Source: CAYLNG01 sp964497855 | GTDB taxonomy: Bacteria; Verrucomicrobiota; Kiritimatiellia; SS1-B-03-39; UBA6053 | Length of the DNA: 64,000 nucleotides | NCBI GenBank assembly: GCA_964497855.1 | Contig: CAZCFM010000001.1 | Location: forward strand, 1 to 64,000 | Reading direction: 5' to 3' | The notes under the pieces: model-generated | Database searches by the model: none | What the model was told of the DNA's origin: nothing | What the model saw: the letters and a program-made list of their open reading frames with translations, nothing else | Shown here: one piece after another, positions 16,323 through 24,224 of the stretch | How the letters are laid out: each line of letters opens with the position of its first letter | How positions within the stretch are numbered: position 1 is the first letter of the stretch | Made by a program: the position numbers and the translations under genes

Positions 16323-17755
16323 GGTGTGGGTTGCGTTTTGGAGGAGAACTCTTTAACGCCAAATTTGAAAAGGTACAGCACGCGCCACTGTTTTTCATCG
16401 CCGCGCCGTTCCCGGCTCAGAAGCCCTTTGAGAAGGGAAAACCCTCCGCCATGCTCCTCCTTGCCCCAGGAAACAAGGGGAAAAAGGCTGCGGTGTCGGC
16501 TGTGTTCACCGCGGGACCCCGAGCGCCAGAGGCCCCAGAGAATTTCGGTGTCAACGGCATCGTGCACTTGTTCGCGGGTGTAGATCTGCCAGAAGGGCGC
16601 ATAATTCCGGTCGATGGGTCCGCGCCGAAACGGATTCAAATCTGGAAAAACCGTGCGTTGAACCTGGCCCTGCTCGCGGCGGAGATGGGAATAGATCGGC
16701 CAGATTTTGCGATATTGAAAGTCCTCAACCGCCGCGCCGGCAACCGGTGTCGTGCGGAAATACTGATAAAAGGGCACAAACCACATCCGTCGGGTTTCGT
16801 GTGTGGGGGCCTGGATGCGTTCGCGGAAGCCCAGCGGCCATATCAGAAATTCGCGGGTGGTGTTGCCAATCGTTTTGCTCCCAAAAAGCGGCCAGAGGTA
16901 AAATTTTTGCGTTTGACCGCTTTCCCGTTGCAGAAAAGGCCAGGGGCCAAAAAGGCGGTTTTGCTCCTCCCCCACGGCAAGGCGGAAAAAGGGCGGCAGA
17001 ATCCACCAGCTCTCCTGGTCGGTCAGTTCGAGGTGTCCCGCGATTGGAAACAGCATCCAGCCCCTGCCGTTGGATTTCGGATGGTCGAAGCGGGCCTGCG
17101 TCCAGAAAGGCCACAACACAAAGATTTTCCGGCTCAAGCCTTCGATTTCGCTGTATCCATAGAGGGGAAAAATGCGGAAGCGGTCGACGCGCGGACCTTC
17201 CGTGCGGGAAATCAGCGGCCAGAGCCAACTGCTCGCACGGTTGTTTCGAGCCCGGCTCTCAACGCGCAGCGGAAAAAGAAAAAAACGGACCTCGTCCCAG
17301 AACATAAACTCGCGAATGGAGCCGCCAAGCGGGAACAAGGCCCTGTAGGACTGGCCGTCCTTGTCGCGGCCGGAAAACCAAAAAGGCAACACCCAGAGGC
17401 GTGCCCGCGATTCCGGGTCGGTCACGTCCCAGTCCGTGCTGAAGGTAAGGAGGAATCGCCAGGAAAAGGCATTGTCGTTGCGGGTCGAACGGGCGACCGG
17501 CCAGAGGATTTCCCGGCGTTGGAATCCATCACCTTCGTTGTTCCAACCGACCGTAAAGGGGCGGACGGCGGAGAATCTCCAGCCCTCCGGTGTTTCGATT
17601 TTCTCGAGCACGGGGCCAAGGATTTTGCGGTGTTCGTTGCCGTGCACATCGGTCCAATCCGCGTAGAACGGACCCCAATCCGAGCGCATCCAGTTGGACG
17701 CGGCGGAGAGAGGTCCTGCGAAAAGCAGCCAGCAACAGAGCCACCGCCACCCCAT
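16319..17755 (-). CDS. Exported W/F-P repeat protein of unknown function
   Basis: Predicted 478-residue exported protein with a signal peptide (about 1-20, ending GPLSAAS). The mature part carries at least fifteen copies of a short motif, hydrophobic-(W/F/L)-P-(hydrophobic), such as ILWPVA, ALFPLG, WLWPLI, RIFPLY, YLWPLF, LIWPLG and SLFPLV, spaced roughly 20-35 residues. This periodicity with alternating aromatic and charged strands suggests a beta-barrel or beta-propeller. The ATG at 17755 shares one base with the glmM stop (TGATG), and its stop overlaps mlaE (ATGA), so it is locked between glmM and mlaEFD. A role as outer-membrane partner of the Mla system is inference. Confidence 0.7.
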   Translation of the reverse strand: MGWRWLCCWLLFAGPLSAASNWMRSDWGPFYADWTDVHGNEHRKILGPVLEKIETPEGWRFSAVRPFTVGWNNEGDGFQRREILWPVARSTRNDNAFSWRFLLTFSTDWDVTDPESRARLWVLPFWFSGRDKDGQSYRALFPLGGSIREFMFWDEVRFFLFPLRVESRARNNRASSWLWPLISRTEGPRVDRFRIFPLYGYSEIEGLSRKIFVLWPFWTQARFDHPKSNGRGWMLFPIAGHLELTDQESWWILPPFFRLAVGEEQNRLFGPWPFLQRESGQTQKFYLWPLFGSKTIGNTTREFLIWPLGFRERIQAPTHETRRMWFVPFYQYFRTTPVAGAAVEDFQYRKIWPIYSHLRREQGQVQRTVFPDLNPFRRGPIDRNYAPFWQIYTREQVHDAVDTEILWGLWRSGSRGEHSRHRSLFPLVSWGKEEHGGGFSLLKGLLSRERRGDEKQWRVLYLFKFGVKEFSSKTQPTP

Positions 17756-19125
17756 CAGGCTCCTCCGAGGGAACGCGACACGACGCGCGCGATATCGGAA
17801 GCCAGCGAGTCGGTCATCGCCAGGGTCGGGCCTTCGACCATGACCCGGCACATCGATTGCGTGCCGCTGTAGCGAACCAGCACCCGGCCATCGCCTCCCA
17901 GCGTTTTTTCCGCCGCGGCAATCGCTTCCTGAATCGATTTCACCTCTTCCAGCGGGGGTTTGTCGTTGACGCTCACGTTGATGAGTTTCTGCGGAAACAG
18001 ACTCATGACCTGCGCGAGTTCGGAGAGCTTTTTCTTTTCGCGCCGCATCGTGCGCAGCAACTGGAGCGCGGCGACAATGCCATCGCCGGTGGTGTGAAAC
18101 TCGCGGCAGATCAGGTGTCCGCTGGCTTCGCCGCCGAGCACGGCGTCTTTTTCCAGCATCCGTTGCAGCACATAGCGGTCGCCGACATTGGACATCTCCA
18201 GGTTGATGCCGAGGTCGCGCATGGCCTTCACGAATCCAAAGTTACTCATCACGGTTGTGACCACGGTGTTGTTCTGAAGCCGTCCGGTCTCTTTCATCCG
18301 GCGGGCGAGAATGGCGATGATATGGTCGCCGGTCAGCTCCTGACCGCGTTCGTCCACGGCAATCAGTCGGTCGCCGTCGCCATCGAACGCAAGGCCAATA
18401 TCGGCACGGGTTTCGCGCACTTTGCGGATAAGGTCGTCGGTGTGTTGCGACCCGCAGTTGTCGTTGATGTTGGTGCCGTCCGGATTGTTGTGAATCGCAA
18501 AAACTTCGGCTCCAAGCTCCTCGAAAATAATCGGCGCAACTTTGTAGGTGGCTCCGTTGGCGCAATCCAGGACAATGCGCAGGCCCTCGAGAGACAACTC
18601 GTCGGGAAAGGTGTTTTTGCAGAAAACGATGTAGCGGCCGATGGCGTCGTCGATGCGTTTCGCGCGTCCGACTTCGTTGGCAACCGGGCGGAGTTCCTTG
18701 ATGCGTCCGGATCGGATGATGTCTTCGATCTCGTCTTCAAGCGCGTCTGGCAACTTGAATCCGTCGGGACCAAAAATCTTGATGCCGTTGTCCTCAAAGG
18801 GATTGTGCGAGGCGGAGAGAACCAAGCCCGCGTCGGCGCGCATGCTCATGGTGGTGAAGGCGATGCCGGGGGTGGGCAGCGGTCCAAGCAGCAACACGTC
18901 CACGCCCATCGAGCAGATGCCTGCGGAAAGGGCATTCTCCAGCATGTAGCCGCTGGCGCGGGTGTCCTTGCCGATCACAATACGGCGACGGGGTCCCTTC
19001 GAGCGTTGTCGGTTGCGGTTGCAGACCTGGGCGGTGGCCCGTCCGATTTCGAGGACGTTTTCCGCTGTCATCTGCCCGACATTTGCAATGCCGCGCACAC
19101 CATCGGTTCCAAACATTCGTGCCAT
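17755..19125 (-). CDS. glmM: Phosphoglucosamine mutase
   Basis: Predicted 456-residue cytoplasmic enzyme that converts glucosamine 6-phosphate to glucosamine 1-phosphate for peptidoglycan and lipopolysaccharide. The start GTDGVRGIAN, the phosphoserine loop SASHNP (Ser near residue 108), the metal loop FDGDGDRL, the sugar loop EASGHL and the phosphate-binding RYSGTQ are all present. RYSGTQ replaces the more common RxSGTEP, a small variation. Length is normal. Fourteen-base spacing from the upstream beta-helix gene and a 1-bp overlap with the repeat protein place it inside the six-gene operon. Confidence 0.95.
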   Translation of the reverse strand: MARMFGTDGVRGIANVGQMTAENVLEIGRATAQVCNRNRQRSKGPRRRIVIGKDTRASGYMLENALSAGICSMGVDVLLLGPLPTPGIAFTTMSMRADAGLVLSASHNPFEDNGIKIFGPDGFKLPDALEDEIEDIIRSGRIKELRPVANEVGRAKRIDDAIGRYIVFCKNTFPDELSLEGLRIVLDCANGATYKVAPIIFEELGAEVFAIHNNPDGTNINDNCGSQHTDDLIRKVRETRADIGLAFDGDGDRLIAVDERGQELTGDHIIAILARRMKETGRLQNNTVVTTVMSNFGFVKAMRDLGINLEMSNVGDRYVLQRMLEKDAVLGGEASGHLICREFHTTGDGIVAALQLLRTMRREKKKLSELAQVMSLFPQKLINVSVNDKPPLEEVKSIQEAIAAAEKTLGGDGRVLVRYSGTQSMCRVMVEGPTLAMTDSLASDIARVVSRSLGGA

Positions 19126-19138
19126 GGTTTTTTTCCTT

Positions 19139-20296
19139 TCAGGAGGTTAGGTGGGGACTGCCGCAGGACACGGCAAGGGTTACAACGTGTTCAAGTCGTT
19201 CGCGAATCTGCTGTCTTTGCGTTGGGGTCAGCGTGCGCAACACCGCGCGGTAGCCCTCTTCACGGCCTGCGGCCATCAATGCAAGGTCTGCATCCACTGC
19301 CCGTTCAGCAGCCAGGGCACGCAGCGATTCAGCGAGAGCGCGGCGGGATTCCGGCGAAAACCCAGGCACCAAAGCCGTCAGTTTTTCAAGCTGGCGTATA
19401 CGCTCCTCCATCGCTTCGGCCAGCAGTGTCTCCGCTGCATTCACACAGGCTTTCCGGTAAGGGTCGTCGGACATCAGCGGCCCCCGGAACGAGCGGTACC
19501 ACACGGACAAGGCCAGCAGATTGCCGATGTAGCGGAGATTCAGCGCGAGTCGGCGCGGAAAATCGCGGATCTGTCCGCAGGTATACGGCATCCATCGTTC
19601 TTTGCCGCCGCCGGACATGTAGAGATGCTCCGGCTGCTCCAAATCACGCCGACAGATGCTCCCCGCCGCCTGCACCACGCCGTATTCCATTACAACGGGT
19701 CCGACGATGCCCCCCTGCCCGCCCAGAAAAATCGGTGCTTGGTCGGCCAGCACCCCGCGCGGCACATCGCCGATCAGCGAGGCCGTTGCTTTGTCGCCGT
19801 GCGGCGTGAAATTAAAATGAATGAAGGAGGAACCGACTTCACTGTGGTTTTTGCGGTCGCGCCCGCCGGCCATCAGCACGTCGCAGAAGTTGATCAGGCT
19901 GCCCAGGGTCACAAAGGGAAAAAGGATCGTCTGTTTCAAGCCCACCGCGTGGGCGCCGGAAGCCTCCTCTTCCAGCAGGCAGCCGGGACGCACATGCGCC
20001 GCCGAGCCCATGGAACTCTCGTCCAAAAACACCGATCCCTGGAAAAAGCCGCCTTTGAGCGCGACATTGTGCGAAAGCTGGCATTGATCCACCGTCGCCG
20101 GCGTTTCTCCGCCGATCACGCAGCCCGGCCCGATCGACAGCCCCGCTCCCAGCAGCCGCGTCCCCGGATGCAGCACCACGCCCGGGGCAATACGCTTCAC
20201 ATCCACATCGTCGGCAATGTACACCGATTCCGGATGCGGCAGAATGACACCATGCTCTTGCAGGGCGGAGACAGAGGAAAGAGAGGAGCTTTTCAT
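19139..20296 (-). CDS. Left-handed beta-helix acyltransferase-like protein
   Basis: Predicted 385-residue protein with a left-handed beta-helix (hexapeptide repeats) in the first 250 residues, for example PGVVLHPGTRLLGAG and GPGCVIGG, resembling the acetyltransferase half of GlmU-type UDP-N-acetylglucosamine pyrophosphorylases. A conserved-looking block (AGGRDRKNHSEVGSSFIHFN) may form the active site. The nucleotidyltransferase half is absent. The last 130 residues are helical and not recognised. The ATG at 20296 is preferred over a TTG two codons upstream. Position directly before glmM suggests glucosamine 1-phosphate acetylation or a related amino-sugar step; this is inference. Confidence 0.68.
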   Translation of the reverse strand: MKSSSLSSVSALQEHGVILPHPESVYIADDVDVKRIAPGVVLHPGTRLLGAGLSIGPGCVIGGETPATVDQCQLSHNVALKGGFFQGSVFLDESSMGSAAHVRPGCLLEEEASGAHAVGLKQTILFPFVTLGSLINFCDVLMAGGRDRKNHSEVGSSFIHFNFTPHGDKATASLIGDVPRGVLADQAPIFLGGQGGIVGPVVMEYGVVQAAGSICRRDLEQPEHLYMSGGGKERWMPYTCGQIRDFPRRLALNLRYIGNLLALSVWYRSFRGPLMSDDPYRKACVNAAETLLAEAMEERIRQLEKLTALVPGFSPESRRALAESLRALAAERAVDADLALMAAGREEGYRAVLRTLTPTQRQQIRERLEHVVTLAVSCGSPHLTS

Positions 20297-20412
20297 GGGC
20301 AAGAAGTGTGCATACTGACCGAAGAAACGCCCCGCGTCAAAACAGAACTACGCCTCGTCGCAAATGAGGCCCCTTACCAAAGCGCTGCTCCGGGAATGTT
20401 TAATTCAGGATT

Positions 20413-20452
20413 TCCGCATTGCGGATTAACTGCAAAGCTGTATCATTGACGT
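20413..20452 (+). promoter_or_regulatory. Toxin-antitoxin promoter with operator
   Basis: TTGCGG (20419-20424) and TATCAT (20441-20446) are 16 bp apart and the antitoxin ATG begins 6 bp after the -10, the same geometry as at hicAB. A perfect 6-bp inverted repeat, TCCGCA-T-TGCGGA (20413-20425), overlaps the -35 and would suit an AbrB-type autorepressor. No Shine-Dalgarno is visible, consistent with a leaderless transcript. Confidence 0.5.
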
Positions 20453-20698
20453 ATGACAGCACTCATCACCCTTAACGAACGCGGCACCGTGACGCTGCCT
20501 GCAAAACTGAGGAAATCCGCTGGTTTGCACGCAAGAGATGTTCTCCTAGCGGAAGTCACTCCCCTCGGTATTCTGCTTCGCCCCACGGTCACCTTGCCAC
20601 TGGAAATGTATTCAGAAGAACGCATCCGGGAATTTGATCAGGGCGAGGATGAGCTGGCCGTGGCCATGAAAAAGGCGGGATTGACCCAAGGGCAATGA
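20453..20698 (+). CDS. AbrB/MazE-type antitoxin
   Basis: Predicted 81-residue antitoxin. Residues about 1-45 form a swapped-hairpin AbrB-type DNA-binding domain (ITLNERGTVTLPAKLRKSAG), and the acidic C-terminal helix (FDQGEDELAVAMKKAG) should wrap the toxin. Its stop overlaps the next start as ATGA, as is normal for a toxin-antitoxin operon. It probably represses its own promoter through the palindrome just upstream. Confidence 0.82.
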   Translation: MTALITLNERGTVTLPAKLRKSAGLHARDVLLAEVTPLGILLRPTVTLPLEMYSEERIREFDQGEDELAVAMKKAGLTQGQ

Positions 20699-21102
20699 GG
20701 ATTTTTCTGGATGCCAACGTGCTTTTTTCCGCCGCAAAACAACCCGGTGTGATGGCCCAATTGCTTCAAGAATGCTTGAACCGTTCACATACGTTGGTCG
20801 TTGATGGTTATGTCTTGGCTGAGGCGGAGAAAAATCTGGACGCGAAATTCCCAGAAGGATTGGCGAACCTGTCTACACTTCGGGCAGAGTGTGTTTTCGT
20901 TCAAAGCCCCCGCACTCAGGTCTCCTTTCCCGATAACCTGCCACTGCTTCCGGAAAAAGATGTGCCCGTTCTCCTGTCCGCAATTGAGTCCGACTGTGAC
21001 GTCCTGGTGACAGGGGATAAAAAACACTTTGGCTTACTCTATAATCAGTTGATTCACGGCGTGCTCATCCTGTCGCCGGCGATGCTGGCCCTGAAATTGT
21101 AA
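20695..21102 (+). CDS. PIN-domain ribonuclease toxin
   Basis: Predicted 135-residue PIN-domain toxin. The acidic residues expected for metal binding are visible: Asp in MRIFLDANVLFSA (near 6), Glu in YVLAEAEKNL (near 43), and the late pair in LSAIESDCDVLVTGDKKHF (near 96-109). It resembles the PIN_3 branch rather than classical VapC. Coupled by ATGA to the AbrB-type antitoxin. Target RNA unknown. Confidence 0.82.
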   Translation: MRIFLDANVLFSAAKQPGVMAQLLQECLNRSHTLVVDGYVLAEAEKNLDAKFPEGLANLSTLRAECVFVQSPRTQVSFPDNLPLLPEKDVPVLLSAIESDCDVLVTGDKKHFGLLYNQLIHGVLILSPAMLALKL

Positions 21103-21162
21103 ATGCGGCAAATCCGAACCGATGAGGTCAGGAGAGTTCCGCGCCTCACTACGGAACACCGC

Positions 21163-21192
21163 TTGACCTTTGCCCATCTCTCCGTATAGAAT
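21163..21192 (+). promoter_or_regulatory. htpG promoter
   Basis: TTGACC (21163-21168), 16 bp, then TATAGA (21185-21190) make a good sigma-70-type promoter about 45 bp before the htpG ATG. A Shine-Dalgarno AGGAGAA precedes the start. No CIRCE-type inverted repeat is visible, so control by HrcA is not indicated. Confidence 0.6.
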
Positions 21193-21231
21193 CCCCACCC
21201 GATTTTCAACCCCTTCACCTAGGAGAACCGC

Positions 21232-23160
21232 ATGAGTACCCAAACCAAAGCCTTCAAAACCGAAGTCAGTCAACTGATGGATCTGGTCATCCACTCTCTC
21301 TACTCCAACAAGGATATCTTCCTTCGCGAGTTGATTTCCAATGCCTCCGATGCCATCGACCGCGCCCGCTACGAAGCCCTCACCAACAGCGACATCCAGG
21401 AACCCGCCGGCGGATGGAAAATAAAACTCAGCGCCGACAAAGAGGCCAAAACCCTCGTCCTCACCGACAACGGCATCGGCATGAACGAGGTCGAACTTGA
21501 AAAAAACATCGGCACCATCGCCAATTCCGGCACCAAGGCCTTCCTCAAGGAACTCAGCGCCGCCGACGCCAAAGACCGTCCGGAACTGATTGGCCAGTTC
21601 GGCGTGGGCTTCTACGCCTCGTTCATGGTCGCGAACACGGTTGAAATCCTCACCCGCCGCGCGGGCGAAACCCAAGCCTGGCACTGGAAATCCACCGGCG
21701 ACGGAACCTACGAAATCGCCTCCGCCGAACGGGAAACCTTCGGCACCACCATCACCCTGCACATTCGGGAAGACGAGGACTGCGGAGAATACCTCGACGA
21801 GTGGAAACTCCGCAAAATCGTCAAACAGTACTCCGATTACATCGCGTTCCCCATCGTGATGGACGTCACCCGCAGCGAAAAGGACGAAGAGGCCTCCAAG
21901 GACAAGGAAGATCCCGTCTACAAGGACGTGGTGAAGGAGGAAACCCTCAACTCGATGAAGGCCATCTGGACCCGCGCCAAGGCGGACGTGACCGAAGAGG
22001 AGTACCACCAGTTTTATCGCGGCGCCTTCCACGACTACGAAGACCCCCAGAGCATCCTGCACTGGTCCGCCGAAGGCACCCAGGAGTTCAAAGCCCTGCT
22101 CTTCCTGCCCAAAAAAGCCCCCTTCGACCTCTTCTACAGCGAAGACTCCAAAGGCCTGCACCTCTACGTCAAACGCGTCTTCATCATGAACGACTGCAAG
22201 GAGCTGCTGCCCTCCTACCTGCGTTTTGTGCGCGGCGTTGTCGACAGCGCCGACCTCAGCCTCAACGTCTCCCGCGAAATTCTCCAAAACAACCCGATGG
22301 TCCGCCGCATCGGCAAAAATGTGGTGTCCAAAATCCTCTCCTCCCTCAAGGATATGCAGGAAAAGGAACCCGCGAAGTATGAGGTATTCTGGAAGGAATT
22401 TGGACGCGTCCTCAAAGAAGGCATGCACACCGACCACGCCAACCGCGAAAAAATCGCCCCGCTCCTTCGCTTCGAATCCAACAAAACCGAAGCAGGCACC
22501 TCCATCTCCCTGCACGATTACGTCGCCCGCATGTTGCCCGACCAGAAGGAAATCTTTTTCCTCACCGGCGACAACCGCGCGTCCGTGGAACATTCCCCGC
22601 TGCTGGAAGCCTTCAAAGCACGCAACCTCGAAGTCCTCTTCTTCACCGACACCATCGATGAATGGGTCATTCCCGCCCTCGACACCTTTGAAGAAAAAAA
22701 CCTCAAAGGCATTCACCGCGGCAACGTCGACCTCGACAACGAAGACGAAAAGAAAGAAAAAGAAGTCAAACGCAAAGAGGCCGCGGACACCTACAAAGCC
22801 ACCCTCGAAGCCCTCCAGAAGGCCCTCGGCGACAAAGTCAAAGAGGTGCGCCTCTCCGACCGGCTCACCGAATCCGCCGCCGTGCTTGTGGCCGACGAAT
22901 CCGGGCTCGACCCTCACATGGAGCGCATGATGAAGGCCATGGGACAGGCCATGCCCCCCAGCAAACGTATCCTCGAACTCAACCCCGCCCACCCCGTCAT
23001 GGCCAAACTCAAATCCATGACCGAAGCGTCCTCCGAAGCCCCCCTCCTGGCCGAATACGCCGAACTGCTGCACGACCAGGCCCTTCTCACCGAAGGTTCC
23101 CCCCTGCCCAACCCCGCAAAATTCGCCCAGCGCGTCAGCAAACTCATGGCCGGAATGTAA
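21232..23160 (+). CDS. htpG: Chaperone HtpG (Hsp90)
   Basis: Predicted 642-residue bacterial Hsp90. The N-terminal ATPase domain has FLRELISNASDAIDRARY (about 28-45), DNGIGM and GQFGVGFYA; the middle domain has the FEEKNLKG region, and the C-terminal dimerisation domain ends normally. Length is typical (about 630). The start is decided by AGGAGAA 6 bp upstream. It is followed after 5 bp by a DoxX-family gene. Cytoplasmic chaperone for client maturation and stress survival. Confidence 0.95.
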   Translation: MSTQTKAFKTEVSQLMDLVIHSLYSNKDIFLRELISNASDAIDRARYEALTNSDIQEPAGGWKIKLSADKEAKTLVLTDNGIGMNEVELEKNIGTIANSGTKAFLKELSAADAKDRPELIGQFGVGFYASFMVANTVEILTRRAGETQAWHWKSTGDGTYEIASAERETFGTTITLHIREDEDCGEYLDEWKLRKIVKQYSDYIAFPIVMDVTRSEKDEEASKDKEDPVYKDVVKEETLNSMKAIWTRAKADVTEEEYHQFYRGAFHDYEDPQSILHWSAEGTQEFKALLFLPKKAPFDLFYSEDSKGLHLYVKRVFIMNDCKELLPSYLRFVRGVVDSADLSLNVSREILQNNPMVRRIGKNVVSKILSSLKDMQEKEPAKYEVFWKEFGRVLKEGMHTDHANREKIAPLLRFESNKTEAGTSISLHDYVARMLPDQKEIFFLTGDNRASVEHSPLLEAFKARNLEVLFFTDTIDEWVIPALDTFEEKNLKGIHRGNVDLDNEDEKKEKEVKRKEAADTYKATLEALQKALGDKVKEVRLSDRLTESAAVLVADESGLDPHMERMMKAMGQAMPPSKRILELNPAHPVMAKLKSMTEASSEAPLLAEYAELLHDQALLTEGSPLPNPAKFAQRVSKLMAGM

Positions 23161-23165
23161 CACAG

Positions 23166-23588
23166 ATGAAACGCTTCTTCTTCAGCAATTCCACCACCGC
23201 AACCCCGGCCTCACTCGGCTTGCTGCTGCTCCGCGTAACCTTCGGCCTGGCCATGCTCCTCGGGCATGGCTGGGGCAAACTGATGTCCTTCGCCGATAAA
23301 GCCGGTGGCTTTGCCGACCCTCTGGGAATCGGCAGCCGACAGAGCCTCATCCTCGTCGTGTTCGCAGAGGTGTTCTGCGCCGCCCTCGTCACCGTCGGAC
23401 TTCTCACCCGCGCCGCGCTGATCCCGCTGATCGTCACCATGGCCGTCGCGGCCTTTGTGATTCACGGCTGCCACCCCTGGTTCGGAGCCTCGCCCTCCAA
23501 GGAAATGGCACTTCTGTTCCTCACCGCCTACGCCGCGTTGCTCGCGGCCGGACCGGGCAAATACTCTGTCGATCACCTCATTAAGTAA
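23166..23588 (+). CDS. DoxX-family membrane protein
   Basis: Predicted 140-residue inner-membrane protein with four helices. The family pattern is clear: LLLLRVTFGLAMLLGHGWGKL, then a loop with GGFADPLGIG, then FAEVFCAALVTVGLLTRAAL and a last helix. DoxX proteins are linked to redox or sulfur metabolism, but the role of this one is unknown. It starts 5 bp after htpG and is followed by an acidic hypothetical protein, so the three may be co-transcribed. Confidence 0.82.
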   Translation: MKRFFFSNSTTATPASLGLLLLRVTFGLAMLLGHGWGKLMSFADKAGGFADPLGIGSRQSLILVVFAEVFCAALVTVGLLTRAALIPLIVTMAVAAFVIHGCHPWFGASPSKEMALLFLTAYAALLAAGPGKYSVDHLIK

Positions 23589-23598
23589 AGGCTCCGTC

Positions 23599-24171
23599 AT
23601 GCAGGAATCCGACTTCCCCTCCCGCGAAGCCTACGTCAAGGCCCGCATCGCCTTTCTAAAAGAAAAATTGGAGGCGATGGGCGGTTTTATCGGGGAAGTT
23701 TCTGAGGAAATGGACCCCGAGCAGGAACTCGCCTTTCTCGAACACATCTGGACCTTTGAACAAGCCCCCAGCGTCACCCACGCCCACCAACTCATTGGCC
23801 TCGGCATCAGCCTGCCCCCTCCCGACGACCTCGACGACACAGCCCTCCACCGCAAACTCTGGGAAGTCATCAACGGCCTCGCCAAACTCCGCGTCTTCCT
23901 CGAACAAACCAATCACCTGACCGACCGCCAGCTCTACGAACACCTCTGGGCCGACGCCCTCAACGAGTACACCTACGACATGTCCGAAAACCTCGAAGGC
24001 GCCGCCCATCTGCCCATGCTCTCCTACGAGGACGAGGAAACCTACCTGGCCTTCTACGCCCACGACGACGAGCGCGAGGAATGGGCCGAAGCCAACCCCG
24101 ATTCCCCGATCCCCCCGCGCCAAGCTCCCATCGCTGACCGCGACGACGATCTGCCCCAGCCCTACGCCTGA
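23599..24171 (+). CDS. Acidic hypothetical protein
   Basis: Predicted 190-residue soluble acidic protein with no signal peptide or membrane helix. The first 130 residues look helical and the last 60 are rich in Asp, Glu and Pro (for example YEDEETYLAFYAHDDEREEW). I recognise no family. Codon use and GC content match neighbours, and it lies 10 bp after doxX, so it is likely a real resident gene. Confidence 0.6.
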   Translation: MQESDFPSREAYVKARIAFLKEKLEAMGGFIGEVSEEMDPEQELAFLEHIWTFEQAPSVTHAHQLIGLGISLPPPDDLDDTALHRKLWEVINGLAKLRVFLEQTNHLTDRQLYEHLWADALNEYTYDMSENLEGAAHLPMLSYEDEETYLAFYAHDDEREEWAEANPDSPIPPRQAPIADRDDDLPQPYA

Positions 24172-24224
24172 AACGCACTTGGCTTTGGCAATTTCCGCGC
24201 CGCTGTGTTAGGGACCCCATCAGC

